DNA of 64,000 bases from Anisakis pegreffii. Its lineage: Eukaryota > Nematoda > Chromadorea > Rhabditida > Anisakidae. How positions within the stretch are numbered: the first letter of the stretch is position 1; each line of letters opens with the position of its first letter. Location of the stretch: the NCBI GenBank assembly GCA_035041965.1, contig JAPYMA010000110.1, positions 248,001 to 312,000 on the forward strand, given 5' to 3'. The notes under the pieces are model-generated. The model did not search any database, was not told the origin of the DNA, and saw only the letters and a list, made by a program, of their open reading frames with translations. Of the stretch, positions 49,966-61,861 are shown in pieces. A program made the translations under genes and the position numbers.

Positions 49966-52900
49966 ATGCCATCACATAAGAGAGGAGGTTTTTTTGGAAT
50001 CTTCAACAAGGTTGTTCATAATTTTATTCAGTCTTAAAATATATAATTGCACAGTAAATTCGCCCATTAGATTTTTAAAGACAGTATTTTTACATAAAAA
50101 TTGATAAACAGCTGGCATGGTATTCACAGATAACTACCTCCGTATAATCAGTTGTAGACTACTGATTAAATTCATCTACAGCACAAATTAATTTCTCATT
50201 CGACAAACACTCTATAGCATTGTACTATGAGTTCAGAATGATGACGGTAAGGGATGCTTTACGTGGAATGAACGGAATTTGAACATCGTTTTAGCGGAGA
50301 AGGAATCGAATGACTTTTGATCGAATTCTTCTTATTTGTGATGCTTCACTTCACCATATTTGAGCTGAAAACGAATTGATTTATGAGTGTGTATGATTTG
50401 CTCCGTATCGAATTTCAAAATCTGTTGGGGAAAGGAAAACACTGCCGTTTTCGATAAAACAAAACAATTGAGCTGATTGATCACTCAATGAAATCACTTC
50501 AAAAATATCGCGTTCTCGAAAACAAAACGGCTTGCGTTTTGAGCAAATAAATGTATTTTCGATATCTGGTTGATTGAAGTTATCTAAATTCTGGTGTTAT
50601 ACCGCGGTAAATGTAGAATGTGACTTGTTCTGTATCGATAAAAATTACAACTGTGAATGCAGTGCTGCTAATGTCCTGATCATTTACTCAAAAATTATTC
50701 GAGTATTCACTCAAAATCATTTTCACCCTATCAGCATCACTTCAGAAAAAAGACAAAGATGAAAAGAAGCCAGTAACATTGACTCGTCAAAACTCGATTC
50801 ACAAAAAAGATTCAAGAAAACCGAAGGCGAATGCAAATCAGCACGACAAAAGCAATTCAACTGCGGTGTTAGTAATTCTTTGATGATGAACCCAATGATA
50901 CTGAGTTTAGTGATGTTGTTGTGTGAAGATGTACTGCATTCAAAGAATTATCATCCGAAATATATCCCAAATGAAGTTTTTCTCTCATTCATACTTCATT
51001 TTATTGGTTTGAATGCATTCGAACAAGTTTCGAATCAGATTTTCAAATACATTTGAGACTCTAAGTGGCCGTAAGTGTTCGACTAGCATTCATTTCAATT
51101 TCGCAACCAATGAAGTTTTTGTTAGTGAGATACACAAACTGTAGCGAAATTCAAGCAATAATAATGATCAAACACTCGGATTATGAAATGAGGTTGTGCA
51201 ATTCAAAAATACTTTTATAGACAGATGAAGAATGAAAAACAAAAAGCTGAAGTAAAAACAGCGACGTCGAAACCCGCAGATAAAGCCCAAATCACAGCAG
51301 AAGGTGTCGAGAATCAGAGCATATCAGCAAAACCTCAATCGTCCAAGGAGACAGAACAACGCAACGACATGATGTCAACGACAGGCAGTGCTGATATCAA
51401 GAAATCAGAAGATAACATCGATCAGACAAGCATCAGCAACACCACTGATCATAATCAAAATGAAGTTATCGATGAAGCAAAAATTATTGTTCCAGACTCG
51501 ATAAATACTCAGCAAATCAAGTCAATTTCTGAGAATAACAACGATATCCAACTTGAAAAGTCATCACGATACAGTCCAGTACCAAGCGATCCATCACTAA
51601 CGTCACACGCAACTTCAGGTTATTTTTTCTTGTTTCTACAAAACACTGTCGTTTGAAGCGAGAACTCATCATCTGCGAGTCGAATCTCCATACCATCATT
51701 AGTGTGTGTCGAATGTGTGAGTGAGATTTTGACGCGTTTTTGATTAAAAGTTTTGAAATATTCACATTATGTTCGAATCATTCGCAGAAACTATTGCTTA
51801 ACGGACTCACGCTGCCTGCGTGAAAGTTAATGTTCAATAAATTGCAAACGAAATATGCGTTCCGTGAGTCCGCTTTCACTAGGTGGTCGTTTATTTGTTG
51901 ATTTAATAGTGACTCTCACTAATGAACAAAAATCTGATACGTAAATGCACAACACGCACAGTTAGCTGTGTAAATAAAATGAAATTAATCCAAACAGAGA
52001 GAGAGAGAACCTCGACTGCAATTTTATCCAAAGTAATTGATTTAAACGAACGTATTATATCACCTCTCCTTGAATTGTGCTTCTAAAATACATTCTTTCT
52101 GATTTTTCGTTATTAATTTACAACTATCCACCTCGAATATGTTTATTATTTGTTGTTTTTTCTTTCTAAGAAATTTTCAATGAATCGTTCGTAGTGATAC
52201 CAATTGACATTATCTGCTGTGCAATGGCAGAAGTGTCACTGCGAACCGCCGCAACATCTTTAGAGGTTGAGGCTTTTCTAGGCTGAAATAGGGCGTTGTT
52301 CGAATAGGGTTCGATCATAAATCAGCTCAATTTGACGGAAATATGCCTAGTGTCAACCGGTTTTAAAAAATTTCTCAATATTTTAGCAGTTATGCACTAG
52401 TTATACATCGGTAACAGTGATGAGCTTCATTTGAATATCAACTAGAGGAACTTTTCGAAAATAACATTTTCTGTGGAAAAAATTATGAAGTTGTGGAAAA
52501 TATTTTCAGCGATGGAAAGAATGAATATCAGCTATGCAATGTTTATAATTTTACAGATAATCAGTCAGATACGTCAGAAGTTATAAACACAAAAGATACA
52601 TCTTCAACTCAACAGATCAATCAGAAGGCAACAATGACTGATCTCGAGGATATTTATGCAACACTTGCAGATGGTATCACGCACGATTTTATGCGTTTGC
52701 AAGTCGCAACAATTCTCCTTGAATAAACTCGAAATGATTCTCCTCAAAAAAAACTATTTTCGTATTCAAACCTTTGAAACAGACATTACAACTTTCCGTA
52801 ATTTGTCAGAGATAATTGTGAATGAAAAATATTTTGCCGCTGCACAATCGCATACTGCAAGTGTGAGTGATTTTAAGTGCAGTAAATGGGTTGGTTATAT

Positions 52901-55900
52901 ATTCTGCTTCAGAGCCACAAAAAAGTAAAACAGTCTGGAATTCATCGAAATCGACACCGAGTTCATCGTTTCGAGTTATTGAAACCGTCTCAGTTGGTCG
53001 AAATAAGAACTATCACATGGACATTCTTCATTATTCACCAACCGGCGCCAATTCTGAGGAGAAACGCGATGTTCAGTTCGGAAGCCTCAAACCTCAGTTG
53101 GCGAAATTTGAAAGGCCGAATTTTATCATCACTTCATCGCAAGGTCAAAAGCCTGGGTGCGTATTTGTGAAATTGTTTGTGTGTGATTTTGCAGTTAATT
53201 GCCTAATGTTATCACTGAATGTATTCTTGTGCAATTTCAATTATTCTTTGGCTCGAGCGCTGTTTGCAAATGGTTTTTGCAGCATATTTAGTTGAATGTC
53301 AAACACTATCAAAATTGAATGAAAGATTTCAAGTATGATTATTTCGAAAGAGTGACTAACTTCATGAAGAAAACTGAGCACAATCTTGAAGTGCATAAAG
53401 AGTCAATTGATTGAACGCAACACACTCCCGAAATCTCTGTTCAATTATACGCACGTGTTATACTTCCCCAAATGAACTGAAACTGATTTTAAAAAAACGT
53501 TTAGAGTCAAAGAGCAACAACAATCCGACTCGATAAGAATGCAGGATGTGAAAACAGACAAGAATATCACTCACAATTCAAAAGAAGATACTACTCTTCA
53601 GAAGGAATATGCCGAAATGAAGGCTCTTTTCGAGGAATGGCACTCGCGTTGTTCTGATCCGTTGAGTGCCAAAAACACCTACACCCTCAGACTTCAGGTT
53701 GATGATACATGCTGCATTACCGAATTTATAAGCGAATGATGAATATCATCGGTACGGTGATAGATGTGCACATGTGCTGATCCACTAGTGTCCACTGGGT
53801 CCCATTCCGAAAAGTGGGATTTTCCTGGCCCGTTAATACTTAATTTTTTGTGCTTCAGATATATTTTTCTGGCCTGTCCAGCGTGTTACATTTGATAAGA
53901 ATAATTTTCAGAGAAGATGATACCTATAGTACAAAATTTCTCGTTCTTAATTCTTTGTGTGAAGAAAACCAAAAAAGTGCCCGTGTCACACAAATCACAT
54001 TTCGAGAAAGACTCCCTTTCTGATGTCATCAATTAAACATGAATCATCTTTTACATAGATATAAATTTTTCTGGCCTAAATACGTGTTTGGGCACTAATG
54101 GCTTGAGTACAAGGGAATGATAAAAGATCTATAAACCTGAGCGTACAACTTCTGAAAAATGTCTTACAATTAGCCTAAACTTGAGCCTAAACACTCCTTG
54201 CGCATGGTTGGACGTCGTACTGGTGCCTGAATTTCGGGGCATCATTAGCGCAAAACAGAACGCAAACAAAATTCATGAATTTTGCGCATCGTCTTCACAG
54301 CTAGCACGAGAGTTCCGAATTCTACTCGATCTTAACTCATTCTCAGATGCGAATCAGCGACGAGTGATAAATATGATGCATATTACAATATAGTACAATA
54401 AATACATAAAAATTCATATTTTAAACAATCATAGATGATCAGTAAACATATGAAGCAAATTTTAAGGAGCGAATGGTAGCACAGTTGGAACTTGTTCGAA
54501 AGTTATGCGCTGGGGCACCAGCCGGAGATATCGCCGACTGTCCCCCTCTACCAATTCCAATTTTACCGTCAGCGCAGAAGAAACGACCTCAACTAAGCAA
54601 CTATAAGTTTTCACCCCCCACCCCCATATCACAATTCCCACAATCGTTATCCACACAACAACGAAAATCACCTCAAACTGATTACAAATCACCGAATAGC
54701 AACATATCGTTTGGCTATGCCCACCAAACAACCATCACGCAACAAATGGTTAAGCCAACTGCCACAGCAACAGTATCTTCTTCAAGTGAACAACAAAATG
54801 CTCGCAAAGACTCGAACAGCTCCATTGATATCAGAAATAATAATAATCCAAAACCTGAGTACAATACGATCAGTTATGGAACGACCATACAACCAAAACA
54901 AAACCAATCAATTTATTCAAGTAATCCGCTTTTCTGTCATGCATTTATAACTGCAAATTTTGGCATTCAAATCGCGAGTGATACAAGTCATTCATTCCAT
55001 TCGTCTTCTTAATACATAGCTAAATTTCAGTTTAGTCCTTTTCTATACGAGCGCTTATTAAGGCATGATTGATGAATTCTCTCGCGAAACAGATGTATAA
55101 TGAAAAGAATACTTTGTCCCATTTAGATATCATTCCGTTGTTTCTCACCGAATTAAACAATTCCAGTGCGCTAAAATGAAACTATCAATTGTATGCATGA
55201 GAAAAAAAAGAGACAATTATATAAGAATCAGAACAAAGATCATAATGATGTTGAAATTTTAAGACGTCCAGAAAACTTCAGCAGTTTTTTCTAACAAAAC
55301 GAAGGCCACCGATTGGAGTAAAAGAAAGTTTGAGTGTGGATCAATAGATGAAAAGGTTTGGGTGACAAGTACGCTGAGAGGAGAAAGTGCGTCGTCGTTG
55401 AAGAATCAAGAACGTCAGAAACGAAGAGACGAAGCTTTCGAGCGAATTCAGCGTGAGATTGAGGCAGAAGTGGAACGTCACCGAGAAATGAAGAAAATGC
55501 ATGAAAATGTCAACAAACTTGCTACTGTCAAAGAGAAGGTCGATGATGATCATCGATTGTCAGAATCTGCGGTGGAATTGAAAGAGGAAAAGCCGAAGAA
55601 ATCCGTGTCAGTATCCTCCATAGTGGAATCATCTCGAAAGAATTTCGAAACGAAATCGTCAGCAAATGATAAATTGGTGTCATCAGCACCACCACCGTTG
55701 TCCTCATCAATGTCGTCAAGGAGAGAATCTGAGGTGAAAGAGACGGAATTTGAGAAGAAACTGAAGGAAGAAAAGCCGAAAAAATCGGTGTCAGTGTCCT
55801 CTATAGTGGAATCATCTCGAAAGACTTTCGAAACGAAATCGTCAGCAAATCATAAATTGATGTCAGCAGCACCACCACCGTGGTCCTCATCAACATCGCA

Positions 55901-58325
55901 ATATTCTTACAAAACGACAACGACCAAAAAAGACTTTCCACCAGTCAAAAGAATTAATGATCACCAAGTGAACGGGTCTCAGAATAGCAATCGTAGCGAA
56001 TTATCAAATGATCGTAATGAAACGACGATTCCAAAACAAATCAGCATTAGTGCAATAGCCAAGAATTTCGATTCAAAATCAACTACGTCAACGAGCGACG
56101 AGTCAACAAAGTCCTGCTCAAGGCCAAGCAGTACATCAAATATCAAACAAGTCCTCCAGAATGTTAAATTGGAAACTCATTCAGCCAATGTTGAGAAACC
56201 ACTGAAATTCCAAAACTACAACCACCCTTCAGTGATGCATCAAAATTCGACAAATATGAACAAAAATAATGCCAATCCATCGAGGAACAATGTTAGCGAA
56301 GATTATAATGATAATGGTAAAAGCAGCAGTGACGACGGTGATAGCAAACAACCAATTACGACAAGCATTCGTTCAGTGATTTCATCAGCTCAAAACATGC
56401 ATCCCACAGCAACGGAATATTCGAATCAAATCAATAATCTAGATCGGTCATCACATTTATTCGCCAAAACTATTCAACAATCAATCCAGTACAACGATAA
56501 GGTTTCATGTGATTTCGGAAATTTATTTATTTAACCAGCAATTACAGCTCATTACGAGTTTACGACTCTCTGCTATAATCAATATTGCTATTTTTTTCTT
56601 CCTTGTTATCCTGTTTTTTGCGCGGCTAACGATAATAACGCTGAGAATCGACTGTATTCCTAAGATTCTAACTTCGATTATTGGTTTGGTGAGCATAGAG
56701 GTGTACGGCTACTCTTCCATATTGCCCGAAAATGCACTCCGCTCGATTTATTGCGCATCCGTCAAGTGATTGCTAACGATAACAGCAATTGTTTTTGAAA
56801 AAGTCAACCGTAGCAAAGCATTTATATTTTGAGATCAATAATTAACAATAATTTTAACGAAAGTAACCGAATAGATGCATGATCCACATTCGAGCAATAA
56901 TGAACGTCTGTTGCTGTAAAAACTTCACATAACTGAATACCAAACTAGTAAGTAATCGTAATAACGATAAGCATTTTGCTGATTGCCCAGAGCGATCGGA
57001 GAACTAGTTACTCACAATCAGTATGCGATAATAACAAACATGTAAGATGCAAAGATGAATGCATTGCAAGATACTTTTTGAAAATGCTTGATGCTTTATT
57101 CATCAAACTGGTCGATATATCAAAACTATTTTTCAGAATGAATACGATCAAGAACAACAACAATTTACAATCCCTAAACTCAAGAAAGTTGACAGGCCAG
57201 TCGAACGCGTTGGAATTCAACTGGGTTTCGTTCGTGATGATAATCCGGTAAATGTTCATTTTTCCTCAGGCACGAACGAATTTGTGCTTTGATTGAAGTG
57301 GAAATTGCAGACTCAAAAAATCGAATATTTGCTTGATATGATGTAACATTAAAATCTTGATGATTTTTAACCAGCAAATATGCAACGGTATATAAAAGAT
57401 GTCTCTCAGATGTTGATTGCAAAACACTGATTCGAACGAATTCATTACCTCTAAACAATGAAGGTATTGAAAAGTAACGTGTTTTTAAGGACTACAAACC
57501 GAACCAAATGTTGCCGAGTGAGAATTCATCATCTCAACAATTTTCGCGATATTCGTCGATGCCATCGTTTACTAATGAACTGGATGAATCTTCAACCCCA
57601 CAGGTCAGTATCTCTAGATCCGGCCCACCACCACCACCACCTCCAGGTCCCGCACCAGTCATATCGCAGCTCCGACTCAGCGATAACTCGCAGTCACCGA
57701 GAAATTATGCCACCTCGTCGAGGCAACAATATCGTCAGTCACCATCACCCAACTTCAACCCCCTAATCGCTGAACTGAGAACAGTGAACTTCAAACCATC
57801 AGCAACAAATTCGGTATGCTCGTGAAATTTCAAATCAATAAGTGATCATTCGTTAAGTGATAGTCGAATATTGCTGTATTAATACTCATGAGTGATGTTG
57901 TTAGTGGATAGGCCTGTAATCGTCAGCAAATTAGTGATATGTTGATTAGTCTTAGATGGAAATGGGTGCATAATTTCAGCCGAGGCCAGCGAGAGCCAAT
58001 CAGCCAGCTTCAAGTGACCTTCGAGAGAGTTTAATGAAAGAGATTTGTGATGCTGGTGGGACAAGATGTCTTAAAAAGGTATCTATTCATCATAATTCGG
58101 CTGAATGCAACGAAAAATCAAGTACAGAACGATTGCAACAAAATAAGTACAAATCATTTCCATCGTTTAAAGATGTTGAGAAGAAATTTTTAATTTATTG
58201 AAAATGATATTGAAGATGTTCATATGACGCCATCATTATCATTTTAGTCGAATATATTGCTGCATTAATTCTCTTGAGTAATGCGTCATTTGACTGTGAA
58301 ATTTCAGGTCGCAACACCGACGTAA
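49966..58325 (+). CDS. Large actin-cytoskeleton-type protein with polyproline and C-terminal WH2 motif
   Basis: Twelve exons: 49966-50010, 50746-50865, 51225-51618, 52491-52673, 52913-53156, 53505-53697, 54467-54920, 55282-56501, 57137-57247, 57490-57813, 57980-58078 and 58308-58325. All junctions agree in phase, giving 1,134 residues. The N-terminus is basic (MPSHKRGGFFGIFNKKKDK). Most of the chain is disordered and Ser/Asn/Lys-rich, with ordered-looking islands. These are KPQLAKFERPNFIITSSQGQ, MKALFEEWHSRCSDPL joined to ERMVAQLELVRKLCAG, and a charged helix at the start of the long exon (ERQKRRDEAFERIQREIEAE). Near the end, PPPPPPPGPAPV (profilin/SH3 type) is followed by SDLRESLMKEICDAGG and CLKKVATPT at the stop, a WH2-like actin-binding motif whose LKKV is rebuilt by the last splice. 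The layout recalls COBL, SALS and WIP-type actin regulators (family knowledge), but I cannot name an orthologue. The 52491-52673 exon is the least certain. Confidence 0.82.
51802..51872. repeat. Inverted repeat / potential hairpin
   Basis: CGGACTCACG at 51802-51811 pairs perfectly with CGTGAGTCCG at 51863-51872, leaving a loop of 51 bases. It lies in an intron of the WH2 gene. It could be a small foldback element or a structured RNA. Confidence 0.5.
55584..55898 (+). repeat. In-frame tandem duplication inside the long WH2-gene exon
   Basis: Two units 183 bases (61 codons) apart start at 55584 and 55767. Each encodes EEKPKKSVSVSSIVESSRK, then FETKSSAN and an APPP block. The copies differ at only a few codons over about 130 bases, so the duplication looks recent. 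A more diverged third relative, KQISISAIAKNFDSKS, follows at about 56033. Confidence 0.85.
56522..56688 (+). repeat. Dispersed repeat, copy B
   Basis: This is the second diverged copy of the repeat at 46308-46478, same orientation. It begins just after the donor at 56501, in the intron of the WH2 gene. Confidence 0.55.
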
Positions 58326-58382
58326 ATGAATTCAGCAACTGTCGTTTAATATATTATCCCTAACTACTATATATGTATTATA

Positions 58383-58388
58383 AATAAA
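58383..58388 (+). terminator. Polyadenylation signal AATAAA, WH2 gene
   Basis: AATAAA lies 58 bases after the stop codon at 58323-58325. Confidence 0.6.
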
Positions 58389-61300
58389 AATGCAACGAAT
58401 GTACATTCCGAGTCAAAACAGATTCAGCATTAGAAATCAGTGTGAAGATGAGGCAAATCAAACAATGCACTGTGATAAGTTTCCTGCTTGTGCAATTATT
58501 TTATCGTTGAATGTCACATTCAAATTCGTAATAAATGATATCGTTGTTATTCGAACGATCTCACACTGTGATTTTTAGTACGTGCCTTAGGTTTCATTGA
58601 AATCTGAATATGGATTTCCATGAAAAGGACAAACGATAGATGTGAAAGGAAACGATACTTATTGTTTGATCAATGTTTCATTATCATCTGAACATGTTTT
58701 GGCGCCGGTCTTTTACCTTAGATACACTGAAGCTAACTTGAAACATCTAATCTGTAAGCTCTTGATGTATGAAAACAGAAGAGTCAAAGTGGCCAGCGCC
58801 AAAACTGTGATGAGAAGAATGTGTTTGTGTTAATTGCATCGTTTCGATAATGGATTTTTTATTTACTTTATAATTTCAAATCTTTCTTAAATACTTAATC
58901 TAAAATTAAAGTGATGTTAATAAACTTTCCGTTATCAAGGAAGTGATTCAATTAAGGCAGTTAGACTCAGTTAGTTTGAATGCTTCAAGAGATTCTTATT
59001 TGGGGAATAGAAATTGAAAGAATTTGAATATGTGAGTTGGCTGGAACAATGAATGAATAGATGCATTCGGCACGGTTCAACAGCGTTCCAGAAGTGGAGC
59101 AGTGATAATTAAAGTCCATATCGATACAATGGATGCAAATGAGCCTCATCAGCTTAGATCAGGCGCAGCTGCTAGTTTAGGATCACGTTAAGGACGAAGA
59201 TGGGTTATGTTCATTCAGATGCTTTTTTAGGATGTCCTGGTTCTCAAGTTACCTTAAATTGAGTTAGTTGAATTTTGAAGCATCCGTTATATTCATTGTT
59301 CCAGTTTTCGTGTACCGTAAGAGCATTTACTTTGTAAATAACAATCAACAGTGATCATTGTAATTCATCTTGATTCATTGTAATTGTAACAATAATCATT
59401 GTAATTCATCTAAGTTCGCATTGATTCAACACGCTATTTATATCGCTAAATCATAATAATATTGTTGACAATATTTATTAATAATAAATTTTTTCCATTG
59501 AAGCGATTTCCACATTTCATTACACACAACCAAGCAATCTGATGGTCAGAAGCGAAAAAAGGTAAAACTGAAAAATAATGAAGAGCTGATATTTTTTACA
59601 CTCCAACCATTCCAAATGGATTTACGAAGGAAAAAATTATGATAAATTAATTCAAAGATCATATGTCAAATACAATTCAATTACAATGTGTACATATATT
59701 TTTTCGTCTCACAGTCAGAGATTTTCATCATGGCTTGAAGTATTTCAGTTGAATTTTCTTTGAAGAGTCGCACGGTGACTCAGATTGCTAACGTGTTTTT
59801 ATACTTCAATAAATTCACAACGACGACGTTTTATGATCATCACAACGACCGCAATCGCAAAACATTATTATCGTTATGACTGACAATCTTCACTGCAGCG
59901 TGTTGCGGGAATCGGTTAATTTCGGAGACCTTGTCTCTGATTCGCGATTTTTATGAACCAACTGCATTTTCGAGGTCCTCGACTGCTGCAGAATAACGTC
60001 CCCGACTTTTTTCCGTCCCACAAAACACTCTTTCACTGAATTACCTCATTAGGAATCACTCATCTCTCGAATCATGCGAAAGATTGATCGCAATGAATCA
60101 CCCCATTTTATGCATCTATCCACTATGAACAGCTAAATGTTAGGGTGGAGTATAATGTGTTGTGACAACCGTATGCAGTTGTGATCTTCTTTAAACTGCA
60201 CTTATTTGCTACATCATAAATTTATGCAGCGGTTAGATGTATCTTTTCGATCATCTATCATTGGAGTTATGTTTTTCCTTCTGAATAATTTTGACTTATC
60301 ATTTGTGACAAACGATTGCGAAATTTTGTGTTCACTTGTTGTAATGCGACTTTTGCGATAAAAATTGCGCAACTTTTTCATGCGTCATTAGCCATTTTCC
60401 AGACTTTGAAGGCTGTTTCCAAAAAAAACCACACTTAAAAATCAAAAAGAGTTCCAGTTTGGATGCTGTGATATCTTCATCCACAACAGAAAATTTTCCA
60501 ACAAAATGATATTCTCACCCTCGCCTTTTTTTCGCTAAACACTATGATTAACGAGTACTGTTACTATTGTTACTATTATTTTTGCGACAGTTTAATTATC
60601 TGAATTTCGTTTTGAGAATAAACGACTGTAAAGGTGAACACTCGTCACATTTGTGAGTCCATTGTTTTGATTATGGTGAACGTTTAACGTTTATGACACA
60701 CGACGAAAAGATATAAAACATGAAACAAGAATGAGATGATTTTAAATCTATGTTCGGTTATAATACAGAGAACAACAATGAAATCAGGATATGATTTAGA
60801 ATCAAGGCTAACACAAAAAGTTAACGAACATTTCCTGCCTGCACAAATATTTTTGCGATCATATCAACATTAAGACGGATTTTTTTAATCCAAATGAACA
60901 TCGACTAAACTCTGCGGCAAAAACAACTTGAACTTTCTCAGGAGAACAAAAAGCACATTAAAATACTTGAAAATGAGCAGACAGGAATAATTACACAAGT
61001 TTCGCATGAAAAAAACCCCAAAAATCCGAGGGATTCAAACAGTTCAATTAAAACAAATGGAATAGTCATCAAGATAGGAACAATACATCAGTACGTAAAT
61101 AGAAATTTACAACAAACTTCGATAATTTTCATGCAATATTCAAAGGTCAAATATAACCAACTGAGGATTCATTCCAAAGTGCATAAATATACCACAAACA
61201 GAAGATTCGAGAAATGTTAGAAGAATGCACTTATAAAAGTTAGGAGATTAACCATTATCAAAAGAGAACATAATGATTAATCAAACTCTCCGTAAAAGAC

Positions 61301-61861
61301 ACGAAAACGATACATGAAATGTTGACGATCTATAACGATTTATATAAACAGTAAAACAACAAAACTAAGTAAAATACAACTCAGCTGAGTGAATTGTTTT
61401 AAATAAAACCATTTTCTTAAAGAACATGTTACCTCACCCACCAGCCCTTCACCAACATTAAGAGCTAGTCACTTCTCAGAACGAGAATAATTAAAATAAA
61501 ATCTGATACCGAATGAAAATGAAGAATATCGCTCAAATTTTCTAATAACTATCGATACAATAATTCGATTCAAATAACTCCTGCACAAAACCTCACTGAT
61601 AAGCAATCAGTTACACACTATGCCGATAAATACTTCGTCGTTTCACAATTATTAGAACAAATGAAAATTTCATTAATTCATCGGAAGCGTTTAAAACATT
61701 ACCGTCGACGAACGACCAAAAAATCCAATTACGACAGAAAACACAAAGTGAATAATTTAATAAAGAAACAATGAAAAAGGTAAAAACCTTCAATCGTGGT
61801 CTCTCGTTGATTTCCCTCATTTTAGCTCAGTGCAAGCGCACAACGGCCCAAATGATCCGTG
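58389..61861. other. Intergenic region with two unexplained ORFs at its left edge
   Basis: Plus-strand frames 58390-58578 (cysteine-containing, MQRMYIPSQNRFSIRNQC) and 58642-58833 (NDTYCLINVSLSS to KTVMRRMCLC) have protein-like composition, but no splice arrangement joins them in phase and no domain is seen. From 58850 to 61861 I find nothing coding on either strand and no repeat. Confidence 0.4.

Noticed and set aside
52656..52928. Plus-strand 90-codon frame
   Set aside because: It overlaps two phase-consistent exons (52491-52673 and 52913-53156) in another frame and covers the intron between them.
54462..54731. Minus-strand 89-codon frame
   Set aside because: It is antisense to the WH2-gene exon 54467-54920, which joins in phase on both sides.
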